Source: Candidatus Nitrosocosmicus franklandus (lineage in GTDB: Archaea; Thermoproteota; Nitrososphaeria; Nitrososphaerales; Nitrososphaeraceae). From it: a stretch of 64,000 nt of DNA. The DNA is taken from contig NZ_LR216287.1 of NCBI RefSeq assembly GCF_900696045.1, forward strand, positions 310,001-374,000. The letters run 5' to 3'. A program made the position numbers and the translations under genes. This document shows, in pieces, positions 1 through 9,384 of this stretch. The notes beneath the pieces were generated by a model. It had not been told where the DNA came from. It did not search any database and worked only from the letters and a program-made list of their open reading frames with translations. Within the stretch, counting starts at the first letter, position 1. Each line of letters opens with the position of its first letter.

Positions 1-905
1 TGCTCGTTGAAGAAATTCCTGGTCATTGGTATCCTGTTCGTAGGGATCCAACCCTCTAGTGAAAATGAATCTGCTGTAACCCCTAAATCATCGATTACCT
101 CAAGTTTCTTGTTTTCGATTTCAAGTTGTTCTTCTAAACCTTTAAGAAGTGAATAATATTCTTTAGAAATAACTGACAATTTATTATCTAATTCTTGAAG
201 GCCGTGATTAATTTCTTGTAATTTTGCTCTTTGATTAGTTAAAGCATCAGGTATATTGCCCTTTAGTTTAGGAACCGCCTCAAGGTGCACATTAAATAGA
301 TTAACGATTGAAGCTAATGCATTTGAAGGAAAATGCGGTAACACCACAAGAACGAATCTAGTCATCTTTGAATCACTTTTTGAGTACAGGATTATATCTT
401 GATTATTTGATTCCAATTTCTTTTTTAATTCTTGGTATTTTTCACTCTTAACTTTGCCAAAAAACGATAGCGTAGAGCTTAGATGAAGGAGTTCAAGATC
501 GTCTGGGAAAAAAGAATATTCTTCAAGCAATTTGATGTTATTTTCAATCTCTTTTAATTCAGTAAGTAATTTCTCCTTTTTACGTTCGATGGAAGCGATA
601 TCGTTATCAATTTTGATACTTTCTAGAGACTCGAACAAATCGTCAATTGTATTGAACTGAGTTTTGCTTATATTTGGTGTACTAGGTAGTGCATTAATCA
701 GACCACGTATCCTCAATAATTGTTCAGAGATTTTCTTGTGAACCTTGCCTTCTTTTTCTGTATACATGTATGGAATTGCGTCCTTTGACAAAGGCTCTAT
801 TTGTATCGTATTCATTTCTTGGAGAATCGTTACTATTTTTTCTCTGTATTTTTTGAGTCCTAATATAGCTATTTTGCTCATATGTTCTGGCTGCAACAAC
901 GCCAA
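1..905 (-). CDS. atpI: A/V-type ATP synthase subunit I (a-like), N-terminal part
   Basis: Membrane stator subunit that forms the ion half-channels of the archaeal ATP synthase. Only the cytoplasmic N-terminal arm (about 300 residues, helical and coiled-coil rich) is present; the membrane domain lies beyond the left edge. I chose the TTG at 905 because a GGTGAG Shine-Dalgarno lies 6 nt upstream and the resulting start (LALLQPEHMSKIAILGL) matches the usual start of this family; the internal ATG at 881 has no such site. Last gene of the operon, 13 nt after subunit H. Identity rests on position plus N-terminal similarity. Confidence 0.88.
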   Translation of the reverse strand, partial: MALLQPEHMSKIAILGLKKYREKIVTILQEMNTIQIEPLSKDAIPYMYTEKEGKVHKKISEQLLRIRGLINALPSTPNISKTQFNTIDDLFESLESIKIDNDIASIERKKEKLLTELKEIENNIKLLEEYSFFPDDLELLHLSSTLSFFGKVKSEKYQELKKKLESNNQDIILYSKSDSKMTRFVLVVLPHFPSNALASIVNLFNVHLEAVPKLKGNIPDALTNQRAKLQEINHGLQELDNKLSVISKEYYSLLKGLEEQLEIENKKLEVIDDLGVTADSFSLEGWIPTNRIPMTRNFFNE

Positions 906-918
906 TTATCTCTCACCC

Positions 919-1257
919 TTATATTTTAGAAAAAAGAATTTGAATCAATTCTTTTATTAGCTTCTGATCGCTCTTAAATTTATAACTCTTTGCCTTTTCT
1001 TTTGCTTCATTTATTATAGAATCTGCTTCATTTTGCGCCTCTTTTCGAGCGTTATCGATACTATCTTCAACTAATTTCTTTCCTTTTTCATTTGAAGTAG
1101 CAATAGCGTTCTTTAAATCCTGGTCTAAAATGGCTATCTCATTTTCAACCTTTAACTTAGTTTCCTCTATCTCTTTTTGAGCCTTATCTTCTACTTCTTT
1201 TATCTGTTTAAGAGTCTTTATATACTCATCTTGTCCTTGTATTTCTGACATTTTCAT
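919..1257 (-). CDS. atpH: A-type ATP synthase subunit H (peripheral stalk)
   Basis: 112-residue protein, almost entirely charged coiled coil (Lys/Glu heptads through residues 10-95), as expected for AhaH, which pairs with subunit E as the peripheral stalk between the catalytic head and subunit I. Met1 and Met3 are both possible starts. The first ATG overlaps the stop of the upstream 52-aa ORF as TAATG, so translation is probably coupled. The 3' neighbour is subunit I, its structural partner. Size and composition rather than a motif support the name. Confidence 0.78.
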   Translation of the reverse strand: MKMSEIQGQDEYIKTLKQIKEVEDKAQKEIEETKLKVENEIAILDQDLKNAIATSNEKGKKLVEDSIDNARKEAQNEADSIINEAKEKAKSYKFKSDQKLIKELIQILFSKI

Positions 1258-1415
1258 TAGACTCCAAAAATGTATTTCATAGCAATGATACTAAAAACAA
1301 GAATGACAATGATATTTACCATCTTTAACATCTTTTTAATTGCGAGAAATTTTTTCTGACTGGAATTAAACGTAGACTTTTCGTTGACATCATTGGGATC
1401 AGTTTTTCCAACCAT
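1257..1415 (-). CDS. 52-residue single-pass membrane protein inside the ATP synthase operon
   Basis: A short ORF lying exactly between subunit D and subunit H. The first 30 residues are polar and basic (MVGKTDPNDVNEKS...), followed by a hydrophobic helix (MVNIIVILVFSIIAMKYIFG) at the C-terminus, so it is probably a tail-anchored membrane protein. A GAGGTGGGG sequence precedes the ATG, and its TAA overlaps the subunit H start codon (TAATG). I do not recognise the family. Its place suggests a small accessory or assembly factor of the synthase, which is inference. Confidence 0.6.
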   Translation of the reverse strand: MVGKTDPNDVNEKSTFNSSQKKFLAIKKMLKMVNIIVILVFSIIAMKYIFGV

Positions 1416-1419
1416 TTAC

Positions 1420-2073
1420 CTAAATCCCCACCTCTTTCAATGTTTCTTGTTCCCTTTCTCCCATCTTTCTTTTAACAGTCTTTAGCATAATAAATGTGTC
1501 ACGCTCCATTTCATCAAGCCTGAATGTAATAAATTTGACTGCCGCCATCAATCTCGGAACAAATACATTTTCTATTGCGTTTGATTTGCGTTTCGTTCTT
1601 TCGATTTCATATAACAGTTTTCGTAGTGCGGTTTCCTTTTCTGCAATGTCTAACACAATTTTGTGTATTCTATTGAAAGTTGCAATCGCCTCAGTAATAG
1701 ATGTTGGTAGTTCGAGAAGATATTCGTCATAAATTTCTGTCTGTCCACCTTTTAACTTTGGAATGTGTACGCCCATAATACTCTTAGATGACACATGCAA
1801 ATTACTCATCATTGGTAATTTCATGGATTCATTTTCCAAACGCATTGCTCCTGCTAACATCTCCGCTAGTTTAATGGACTCGTACCCTTTTTTCAATTCA
1901 TTCTGTAAACTTTCTCTCAATGCAGCGGCAGTTCTACTTGTATTAAAAAATTCGAGAATAAGAGCCTGACGTTTTAGTTTTAGAAGCTTTAACCCCTTCT
2001 TGGCTATGAGGATCCTTTTCTTTGTTCTAATATATTCTAACCTAGTAGGCCTAATGTTTGAAATCGCTGACAT
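1420..2073 (-). CDS. atpD: A/V-type ATP synthase subunit D (central stalk)
   Basis: 217 residues. Rotor shaft subunit that transmits rotation between the c-ring and the A3B3 head. The N-terminus has the family pattern (ISNIRPTRLEYIRTKKRILIA, then the helix of KGLKLLKLKRQALI), and the protein is long antiparallel helix at both ends with a central Gly-containing segment. Starts 17 nt after the stop of atpB. Length is normal for the family. Confidence 0.95.
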   Translation of the reverse strand: MSAISNIRPTRLEYIRTKKRILIAKKGLKLLKLKRQALILEFFNTSRTAAALRESLQNELKKGYESIKLAEMLAGAMRLENESMKLPMMSNLHVSSKSIMGVHIPKLKGGQTEIYDEYLLELPTSITEAIATFNRIHKIVLDIAEKETALRKLLYEIERTKRKSNAIENVFVPRLMAAVKFITFRLDEMERDTFIMLKTVKRKMGEREQETLKEVGI

Positions 2074-2090
2074 TGTGCTTCTATACCCTG

Positions 2091-3482
2091 TTATTGCTCT
2101 ACCTTGAGACTACTCTTCTTGTACTTTGATATGAACTCAGGCTTAATACGCTTCATTTCAGATTCAGGCAGCTCACTTATTAGCTCCCATCCAATATCTA
2201 ACGTTTGCTCGATGGATCTATTTTCATCAACGCCTTGATTGACAAACTTTCTTTCAAAGTCGTTAGCGATTTTTAAGAACTTTCGGTCATTCTCACTCAA
2301 TGCTTCTTCTCCTACGATTGCAGCAAGTGCTCTAGCATCTTTTCCTTGAGCATATGTTGCGTATAACTGATCTGCTAAATTTCTATGATCCTCTCGGGTT
2401 CTGCCACTTCCGATTCCCTGATTCATCAACCTGGAAAGAGAGGTCAAGACGTCTACAGGTGGTTGTATATTCAATCTGTGTAGCTCTCTACTCATAACTA
2501 TCTGACCCTCTGTAATGTATCCCGTCAGATCTGGAATAGGATGGGTAATATCATCAGCAGGCATAGCAAGGATAGGAATCTGAGTAACCGAGCCATTCCT
2601 ACCTTTAATTTTTCCTGCCCTCTCATAAATGGAAGCGAGGTCAGTATACATGTAACCAGGGTATCCTCGTCTGCCAGGAACTTCTTCACGCGCTGCAGAT
2701 ATTTCTCTCAAAGCTTCGCAATAGTTGGTCATATCTGTTAAGATAACCAATACATGCATTTCCCTCTCGTATGCCAAATATTCTGCGGTAGTCAATGCCA
2801 ATCTGGGAGTCAAAATTCTCTCCATGGATGGATCAGAAGATAAATTCAAAAAGAGAACACTTCGTCCTAAGGCTCCACTTTCTTCAAATTGTTTTACAAA
2901 AAAGTTAGCTTCTTCGCTAGTAATTCCTATTGCAGCAAAAACTACAGAAAAGTTTTCAGAAGAACCTAAAACTTTAGCCTGGCGGGCAATTTGGGAGGCC
3001 AAGAGATTGTGGGGTAATCCAGCACCAGAGAAAATGGGAAGTTTTTGTCCTCTAACCAATGTATTCATACCGTCAATATTTGACATTCCTGTCTGAATAA
3101 ATTCTGAGGGTTCCTCTCTAGAATATGGATTAATACCAGATCCAACTAAATCAAACTTTTTGCTTGATATGATCTTTGGTCCGCTATCTCTTGGATTTCC
3201 GAGTCCATCAAAGGTTCTCCCTAACATCTCATCTGATACAGAGATCATTGCAGTTTCTCCTGTAAAGCGTGTCGAAGTATTAGATGATCCTAACCCATAT
3301 GTTTGACCGAAAACTTGAACAACAGCTAGACCTGCTCGGGTATCTAATACCTGACCTTGACGTCGCTCACCGTCTTGCATCTTAATTTCAACCATCTCAC
3401 CGTAAGCTGCATCTTGAACTCCTTCAACAAAGATTAGTGGACCTGCAATTTTGCTTAGATTCTTGTATGCAATGTTTGACAT
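2091..3482 (-). CDS. atpB: A/V-type ATP synthase subunit B
   Basis: 463 residues, non-catalytic nucleotide-binding subunit of the A3B3 hexamer. The degenerate P-loop region reads SGAGLPHN (about residues 152-159), typical of archaeal B subunits that lack a working Walker A lysine. Conserved segments such as [22 protein letters not shown] and [32 protein letters not shown] are complete. The ATG immediately follows the stop of atpA with no spacer, so the two are likely translated together. Confidence 0.97.
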   Translation of the reverse strand: MSNIAYKNLSKIAGPLIFVEGVQDAAYGEMVEIKMQDGERRQGQVLDTRAGLAVVQVFGQTYGLGSSNTSTRFTGETAMISVSDEMLGRTFDGLGNPRDSGPKIISSKKFDLVGSGINPYSREEPSEFIQTGMSNIDGMNTLVRGQKLPIFSGAGLPHNLLASQIARQAKVLGSSENFSVVFAAIGITSEEANFFVKQFEESGALGRSVLFLNLSSDPSMERILTPRLALTTAEYLAYEREMHVLVILTDMTNYCEALREISAAREEVPGRRGYPGYMYTDLASIYERAGKIKGRNGSVTQIPILAMPADDITHPIPDLTGYITEGQIVMSRELHRLNIQPPVDVLTSLSRLMNQGIGSGRTREDHRNLADQLYATYAQGKDARALAAIVGEEALSENDRKFLKIANDFERKFVNQGVDENRSIEQTLDIGWELISELPESEMKRIKPEFISKYKKSSLKVEQ

Positions 3483-5249
3483 TTAATGAGCGACCTCCGC
3501 AAGTAATTTTTCAAATTGTGTTTTCATATTAGATCTGATTTCTTCAACCTTTGATTCCACTTCTTCCTCTCGAGTCCACTTGATCATTGACAGATCCTTC
3601 CTAACACTCAATGAGCTAATCTTTTGAGAAGTTGCGCCTTTCTTAATCGCCTCTGACTCTAATTTTCCAAACTCTAGAATAGTAGACAACATAAGTAATT
3701 GTTTCCGGATTGAAGTATAAGTGTCAACTTCGTCGTACGCACTCTGCTGTAAATAATCTTCTCTTATAGAACGGGCAGTATCTAATATTCCTTTTTCAGG
3801 TTCCGGTAAAGCATCATATCCAATAAGCTGAACAATCTCTTGTAATTCTGATTCCCTTTGTAGAATTTCAAGAGCTTCACGACGTAATGCAGTCCAGTTA
3901 GCGGAAATGTTTGACTTATACCATTCATCCATATCATCTGCATAAAGAGAATAACTAGTCAACCAATTGATTGATGGAAAATGCCTCCTGGATGCCAAAC
4001 TAGCGTCCAATCCCCAAAAGACTCTAGTCACTCTTAGAGTATTTTGAGAAACGGGTTCTGAAAAATCTCCTCCAGGTGGTGAAACTGCGCCAACCAAGGT
4101 TAAGGAACCTATACGGTCCTCAGGAGAAATTACAACGGCCTTGCCTCCCCTTTCATAAAACTCGGCCAAACGTCGACCCAAGTATGCTGGATATCCTTCC
4201 TCACCAGGCATTTCTTCCAATCTGCCAGATATTTCCCTTAATGCCTCGGCCCAACGCGATGTACTATCTGCCATTAATGCCACGTCATAACCCATATCTC
4301 TATAGTACTCCCCCATAGTAATGCCTGTATAAATGCTGGCTTCTCTCGCTGCTACTGGCATATTGGATGTATTTGCGACCAATACGGTTCTCTCCATCAA
4401 TGGTCTCTTAGACTTTGGATCCTCTAACTCAGGAAAGGTTGTTAATATTTCAGTCATTTCATTCCCTCTTTCTCCGCAACCGATATACACAATTACATTG
4501 CTATCAGCCCATTTTGCTAACTGTTGTTGTGTAACGGTCTTACCACTACCGAACGGTCCAGGGATGGCTGCAGTACCTCCTTTTGCAACAGGAAAGAAGG
4601 TATCTAATACCCTCTGGCCAGTCAGGAGTGGAGATTCTGGTGGCAATTTCTTGCTAACCGGTCTTGGAGTTCTAACCATCCACCAGCTAGATAATCCTAT
4701 TTGAGCTTTGCCACTATTGGTCTTAACCTCGGCAACATTTTCATTAACTGTAAATTTTCCATCAGATATAGAAGTCAAAACTCCATTTACATTAAATGGG
4801 ACCATTATTTTATGACTAATTAAGGGTGTCTCCTGGACGGATCCGATAATTTCTCCTGGCCTTACTTCCTCATTCTTTTTTTTTAAAGGTACAAATTCCC
4901 ATTTTGTATTCTGATCTAAGGCAGGAATTACAACACCTCTTCCAATAAAATCACCACTTTTTTCCCTGAGAACATCTAATGGGCGCTGAATTCCATCGTA
5001 TATTGATTTTAGTAATCCGGGACCTAGTTGAATAGAAAGGGGTCTTTTCGTATTGGTGACCTTCTCACCGGGTTTAATCCCTGTTGTATCTTCATAAACT
5101 TGGATAGTCGCCTTATTGCCTTCCAACCTAATTACCTCTCCCAATAAACCCATTTCTCCTATACGAACTACATCATACATTTGGGCATCTTCAACACCAG
5201 TTGCTACAACAACTGAGCCAGAAATACGCGAAACAATTGAGTCCGACAT
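3483..5249 (-). CDS. atpA: A/V-type ATP synthase catalytic subunit A
   Basis: 588 residues, catalytic subunit that makes or hydrolyses ATP. Walker A is GPFGSGKT (about residues 230-237), and the A/V-specific non-homologous insertion lies between the N-terminal barrel and the P-loop. GCGERGNEM and the Walker B/arginine region [18 protein letters not shown] are present, as is the [11 protein letters not shown] block. Full length for the family with no inteins. Embedded in the operon between F and B. Confidence 0.98.
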   Translation of the reverse strand: MSDSIVSRISGSVVVATGVEDAQMYDVVRIGEMGLLGEVIRLEGNKATIQVYEDTTGIKPGEKVTNTKRPLSIQLGPGLLKSIYDGIQRPLDVLREKSGDFIGRGVVIPALDQNTKWEFVPLKKKNEEVRPGEIIGSVQETPLISHKIMVPFNVNGVLTSISDGKFTVNENVAEVKTNSGKAQIGLSSWWMVRTPRPVSKKLPPESPLLTGQRVLDTFFPVAKGGTAAIPGPFGSGKTVTQQQLAKWADSNVIVYIGCGERGNEMTEILTTFPELEDPKSKRPLMERTVLVANTSNMPVAAREASIYTGITMGEYYRDMGYDVALMADSTSRWAEALREISGRLEEMPGEEGYPAYLGRRLAEFYERGGKAVVISPEDRIGSLTLVGAVSPPGGDFSEPVSQNTLRVTRVFWGLDASLASRRHFPSINWLTSYSLYADDMDEWYKSNISANWTALRREALEILQRESELQEIVQLIGYDALPEPEKGILDTARSIREDYLQQSAYDEVDTYTSIRKQLLMLSTILEFGKLESEAIKKGATSQKISSLSVRKDLSMIKWTREEEVESKVEEIRSNMKTQFEKLLAEVAH

Positions 5250-5269
5250 GCTACTAATCTTACCCTTTC

Positions 5270-5614
5270 CTATCCCGTTTTAATACTTATCCCAAGGACT
5301 CGCTTAGCCAATGCTGCAAGGGATTCTTCCTGCATGTTTCCAGTTAATGAAGGCATGAAAATAACTAACGGATTGATAGAAGATTCAACCTTTGATTTTG
5401 TAACTGATGACAAGGATTCTAAAACAAATTGGCTAGCTATTATCAGGTTATAATTATGTGATAATAGCAAATCTTCCATCTTCCTTGAAGCTTCAGATTT
5501 ATCAGTCACCAAAAAAGTATCTTCAATCCCCAAAAGTCTATATCCCAATACTAATTCTCTATCTCCAATTACAGCAATTTTACCTTTTGATTCATAATGT
5601 TTTTCTTCACCCAT
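5270..5614 (-). CDS. atpF: A/V-type ATP synthase subunit F
   Basis: 114-residue Rossmann-like regulatory subunit of the central stalk. It shows the family start (GKIAVIGDRELVLGYRLLGIEDTFLV) and the later strand-loop NPLVIFMPSLTG. It lies between subunits C and A, the usual place in archaeal operons. The symbol atpF here means the archaeal F subunit, not bacterial b. Confidence 0.93.
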   Translation of the reverse strand: MGEEKHYESKGKIAVIGDRELVLGYRLLGIEDTFLVTDKSEASRKMEDLLLSHNYNLIIASQFVLESLSSVTKSKVESSINPLVIFMPSLTGNMQEESLAALAKRVLGISIKTG

Positions 5615-5623
5615 ACAAACCCC

Positions 5624-6691
5624 TTAACCTTCAAGGATCAACATAGAATTAATCCTTTCTTCAGAAAACCCGTAGCGTTTACCATATGCAATTCTTTTAA
5701 CATTATCCCACTCAGTTTCAGCCTTTAATATAAAGTAAAAAATACTACCTATTGACAATGCAATACTTTTTAGTTTTCTTACATATCTTAATTGAATAAG
5801 CTTATCAATCGCGACTTCAAAGTCAATCAAGCTGTTGGATTTCTTAAAATGCTCGAGCAAATCCCCTAACTTCAGAATTTCATCTATCCTAGTGGATAAC
5901 TCTGAAATGTTACTATTTCCATATACTTCCAACATTTCATCCATAGAAATGTTCCCCCCAGGGATCAAGTGTTTCTTTACTAGTTCTCGGTCAAGGTTGG
6001 ATTCCTTTGCTTTCATTAATGTTAGTAGGTTTTTTTTATCCATTTGCATTCGAACCAAATCTCTTATATTTCCCTCGTCACCTTCATAAAATTTCAGCAT
6101 TTCAAGCAAGTTGGTATAATAAAATTCCATAAGATCTGCAATCATTGGGCTTAAATTACCCGTTTTTTGGTAGGTATCCAGATGTTGAATCAGTATAACT
6201 CCGTATTTGTACTTTACCAACTGATTTACAACACCTTCAAAAGTAGGTTGTGCCAATATTATTTTCATTTCATCATGTGAAATATTTCCAGCGGTTATTC
6301 CTGCAGGAAAATTTCGGCTAGAAACCAAAAATGGCTCTGTTTCCGTAATGGTACGGCCAATGGCTTTTGAAGATAAGATAAGTTCAATATTGTATATATC
6401 CCATTTTGACAAGTATGCTTGAATAGCCGATTTCCTGCTAAAGGGAGTGACCTGCAGAGCTATACGATTTGTCTCCACAATGTGACGATTCATTGCAACC
6501 TCTAATAATTCAGGGCCAGAATACATTGATGCCGCTCTCTCAATCTCTGGGCCATACCAGGTTGACTCCAATTTGCGAATCATAGCATCCAAGTCTTCTG
6601 ATTTTACTAAACTATTCAGAAAATCTTTATTTAAAAAACTCATGGACAGGGCTTGTATTCGTCCATAAGATGCGGAATATTGGGAGGTCAA
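5624..6691 (-). CDS. atpC: A/V-type ATP synthase subunit C (d-like)
   Basis: 355 residues, socket protein that couples the central stalk to the c-ring. The sequence is alpha-helical with the family features near the start (YGRIQALSMSFLNKDFLNSLVKSEDLDAMIRKLESTWYG split by no gap) and a C-terminal KRIAYGKRYGFSEERI. Begins one nucleotide after the stop of atpE and ends 9 nt before atpF. Length is normal. Confidence 0.92.
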   Translation of the reverse strand: MTSQYSASYGRIQALSMSFLNKDFLNSLVKSEDLDAMIRKLESTWYGPEIERAASMYSGPELLEVAMNRHIVETNRIALQVTPFSRKSAIQAYLSKWDIYNIELILSSKAIGRTITETEPFLVSSRNFPAGITAGNISHDEMKIILAQPTFEGVVNQLVKYKYGVILIQHLDTYQKTGNLSPMIADLMEFYYTNLLEMLKFYEGDEGNIRDLVRMQMDKKNLLTLMKAKESNLDRELVKKHLIPGGNISMDEMLEVYGNSNISELSTRIDEILKLGDLLEHFKKSNSLIDFEVAIDKLIQLRYVRKLKSIALSIGSIFYFILKAETEWDNVKRIAYGKRYGFSEERINSMLILEG

Positions 6692-6692
6692 G

Positions 6693-7259
6693 TTACTTCA
6701 TTACTTTTTCCATAAGTAAGCTCTTTATCTCGTCCTCGTGGTTCTGAATCAGTTCCTCAAATGTCATATCTATCTCTCGAAGTTCAGTCTTGTCAGAAGC
6801 TATTATACCCCCCATGGTATCTATATTACCACCGACGGTTACACCTAGTTTATTGAGTATCTCGACATCATCCTTTCGACATCTAACTACTAATTCACTC
6901 CCCAGTCGGTTTTTCGCGGAATCAACCATTTTTTCAAGAATTTTTTTATATTCTGCCTTTTTTACGAAGGTACTTAACTCATTTTTCAAAGCTTCAAATG
7001 TAAATTCCATGTTTTCGTTAATGGAATCAAAAATTATTTTTTTTGCTGCAAGTCTTGCAGATTCCCTTATGCGAGCAGATTCCCTCTGAGCTTTAGCAGT
7101 AGCCTCCCTTTGATACTTTGATTCAATTATCTTTACGGATTCTTCAATCGTCCTCTGGATCTGGGTTTTTTTTTCGACAAGCCTTTCATTCAGAGAGGCA
7201 ATCTCTCTCTTCTTCCTATCTTCTATTTCTTGAACAAAAGGGTTCAGTACCTCGGTCAT
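6693..7259 (-). CDS. atpE: A/V-type ATP synthase subunit E (peripheral stalk)
   Basis: 188 residues. The N-terminal 90 residues form a highly charged coiled coil; the C-terminal half is a mixed domain that includes the stretch GGIIASDKTELREIDMTFEELI, typical of subunit E. It partners subunit H to form the outer stalk. Located between the c-ring gene and subunit C. Confidence 0.93.
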   Translation of the reverse strand: MTEVLNPFVQEIEDRKKREIASLNERLVEKKTQIQRTIEESVKIIESKYQREATAKAQRESARIRESARLAAKKIIFDSINENMEFTFEALKNELSTFVKKAEYKKILEKMVDSAKNRLGSELVVRCRKDDVEILNKLGVTVGGNIDTMGGIIASDKTELREIDMTFEELIQNHEDEIKSLLMEKVMK

Positions 7260-7271
7260 AGGAGTTTACTC

Positions 7272-7619
7272 CTACAAAATGCCTAATAGCAGAATTATAC
7301 CGAGTACGAATCCAATAATCCACAGAGTTTCAGGAATTACAAAGAAGAATAGAACTTGGCCGAATTTTTCAGGTTTTTCGGCAATAATTCCCATACCTGC
7401 AGCACCAATACCTTGTTGTGCAATACCTGTTCCAATCAATCCTGCTGCAATGGCAATAGCTGCAGCGATTGCTAACAAGGATTTATTCAAACCTGCATCT
7501 GAAGCAGCAGCGTGCTCTTGTGCAAATACTTGCGGCGTTATGAAAGTGAAAACCAAGACAGTTGCTCCCAACACTATGGGTATCAAGAACAATTTAGAAT
7601 AGCGAGATGATCTACTCAT
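7272..7619 (-). CDS. atpK: A/V-type ATP synthase c-ring subunit K (proteolipid) with signal-like leader
   Basis: 115 residues, first gene of the operon. Residues 1-33 form a signal peptide-like leader ending FVFA-type (PQVFA, then Q34). Two transmembrane helices follow: the glycine-rich LLAIAAAIAIAAGLIGTGIA and the FFFVIPETLWIIGFVLGI helix with the ion-binding Glu at about position 97. A single hairpin means a two-helix proteolipid rather than a duplicated one. The leader must be cleaved or form an extra helix; which is not visible here. Confidence 0.94.
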   Translation of the reverse strand: MSRSSRYSKLFLIPIVLGATVLVFTFITPQVFAQEHAAASDAGLNKSLLAIAAAIAIAAGLIGTGIAQQGIGAAGMGIIAEKPEKFGQVLFFFVIPETLWIIGFVLGIILLLGIL

Positions 7620-8008
7620 TTGAACTAAATGCGTTCGGTGGCATATTAATAGGTTTTTTTAAAACTCAATCATTTCCTTTAATATACAGACTTGATAGTC
7701 TGTATATCCAAGCGACTCTAAGATAGACACCATCAATCTACCGAGCATGCTTAATGTGGCTAATGGTCAAATACTTAATCACATGAAATGTGGTATTGTT
7801 GAGTGTTAGTACGATCAATAGAAATAATATTTCTTGTTTGGATATCGATCTAATTCAGATCTAATCAGGCCTATCAGGATGTTAATTTTTGCCAAGGTAT
7901 CAACTAATAGGCTTGTCAATTAATTCATAATGCACCAGATCACCAGATGTACACAAAAAGGATAGAAGCATTTTTATTTAAAAATCTGTTATCTGAAATA
8001 GCCTCCAC
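7620..8008. other. Divergent spacer between the ATP synthase operon and a methyltransferase
   Basis: Holds both promoters of the divergent genes and the inverted repeat at 7682-7707. A possible TATA element for atpK (CTATTAATAT on the minus strand, about 7642-7652) lies roughly 28 bp before its ATG. No ORF is credible here. Confidence 0.5.
7682..7707. repeat. Inverted repeat, 10-bp perfect arms, 6-bp centre
   Basis: ATATACAGAC, spacer TTGATA, GTCTGTATAT. It sits 63-88 bp upstream of the atpK start in the divergent spacer, so it may be an operator for the ATP synthase operon or the methyltransferase; a hairpin role is also possible. Confidence 0.6.
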
Positions 8009-8920
8009 TTGTTTCGTAATATTTCATGGGTATCAGCAATTTCGATATTTAGAAGAGGCGACAGCGATATAATAAGGATTTATGATATCTTTTCAAATTT
8101 GATGAAAGTTACTACCGGAGCAAAGTTCTTGAATCTTGGTTTTTGGAACAAAGAACATGACACACCGTATCAGGCTCAGAAGAGGTTGACAGAATTACTT
8201 GGGGAATTTGGGTTATTTTCTTTTGCACATACAATTTTAGACGTAGGAAGTGGATACTCTCTCCCTGCTTATACGTGGCTATCGAAGTATCCGAATATTC
8301 AGGTTTATTGTATAAATTCAAGTTTTCACCAGCTTAAAGAAGCTAATTATGCCTGCCGCGAGGTAAAGAATAAATCTTATTACGGAATTGAACTCGTCTC
8401 AATCTCAAACCTGAACCAAAGGATTCATCATTTGAACGCCATTTCTAATTTATTGCCGTTAAGGAGTAATCATTTTGACAGAATTGTAGCTTTTGAATCA
8501 GCTCATCATTTTAGACCTCTCGAAATTTTTGTTAGCGATTGCAGTCGACTTCTCAAGCAGAATGGATTGTTGATACTAGCAATACCAGTAATTACAAGTG
8601 AAAGATCAAGAATCTGTCGATTTCTGGATCTTGGTATTCTCAATCTTACTTGGGCTTCTGAACATTATACAATTAGAAAAGTAAGATTTGCAATTGAGAA
8701 CAACGGCTTCAAGATTATTGAAACCAAGTTTATAGGTCCAAAGGTCTATCAATCTTTGGCCAATTACTATTTCAACAATTTAGCAGAATTGAGAACGAAA
8801 ATTGTGCAAGAATACCCTTCAGTTGTTGAATGGATTCTGAGAAAGTCGATCTTACGTATGAAGAAGGCTTCAGCGAGCGGCAAGATTGAGTATTTGTTGA
8901 TAAAATCTACAAAAAAATAG
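8009..8920 (+). CDS. SAM-dependent methyltransferase, class I
   Basis: 303 residues. Motif I is ILDVGSGYS (about residues 76-84); the DRIVAFESAHHF and LLKQNGLLILAIPV segments are motifs IV and VI of the Methyltransf_11 type. The preceding YDIFSNLMKVTTGAKFLNLGFW resembles the N-terminus of small-molecule or lipid methyltransferases that act on cyclic or prenyl substrates. The TTG start at 8009 keeps that segment whole; the ATG at 8102 would cut it. The substrate cannot be told. Confidence 0.82.
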   Translation: MFRNISWVSAISIFRRGDSDIIRIYDIFSNLMKVTTGAKFLNLGFWNKEHDTPYQAQKRLTELLGEFGLFSFAHTILDVGSGYSLPAYTWLSKYPNIQVYCINSSFHQLKEANYACREVKNKSYYGIELVSISNLNQRIHHLNAISNLLPLRSNHFDRIVAFESAHHFRPLEIFVSDCSRLLKQNGLLILAIPVITSERSRICRFLDLGILNLTWASEHYTIRKVRFAIENNGFKIIETKFIGPKVYQSLANYYFNNLAELRTKIVQEYPSVVEWILRKSILRMKKASASGKIEYLLIKSTKK

Positions 8921-9384
8921 ACAAGAAGTGTTCATATTTAATTATCACTACTAGATTTGCTATTATATTCCTGTAACTACAACCCATTAACAATTTATAT
9001 ACTACTGGAATAGTTTGGAGGCAGTTTCAGATGCAGTGAGAACATCTAAAGATTAGTCAAGTATCTTGATGTTTCATAAGTATATTTGAATACCCAGGGA
9101 TAGCCTGTGGTATAACAAACAAAATAAGGTATCGGCGGTGTTTCTTTTTTATCTGAAGATAATATTAGTCCTGGAATTTTGAAACCATAAAAGGTATAAG
9201 GTTAAGTTGTTTTTTGGAATTGTTATAGGACTATCCCTACAATAAATATTCAAACAAGGATATGATCAAAACATCTATAATCATTGTGGTATAGATTTCA
9301 CAGTTAATAAAAAAGAAGTATTACACTAGGTGGTCGCATCACAATGCTTCATTATTTAAATAGCATTTGTATTTAGATCACTCG
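8921..9384. other. Spacer with promoter only
   Basis: AT-rich, no credible ORF. The right end carries the TATA box of the next gene. Confidence 0.5.
9352..9361 (+). promoter_or_regulatory. TATA box, leaderless gene
   Basis: TTATTTAAAT centred 27 bp before the ATG at 9385. This spacing argues that transcription begins at that ATG and not at the in-frame TTG at 9367. Confidence 0.6.

Noticed and set aside
745-960. 71-codon plus-strand ORF
   Set aside because: It lies opposite atpI and the atpH end and has no sensible composition.
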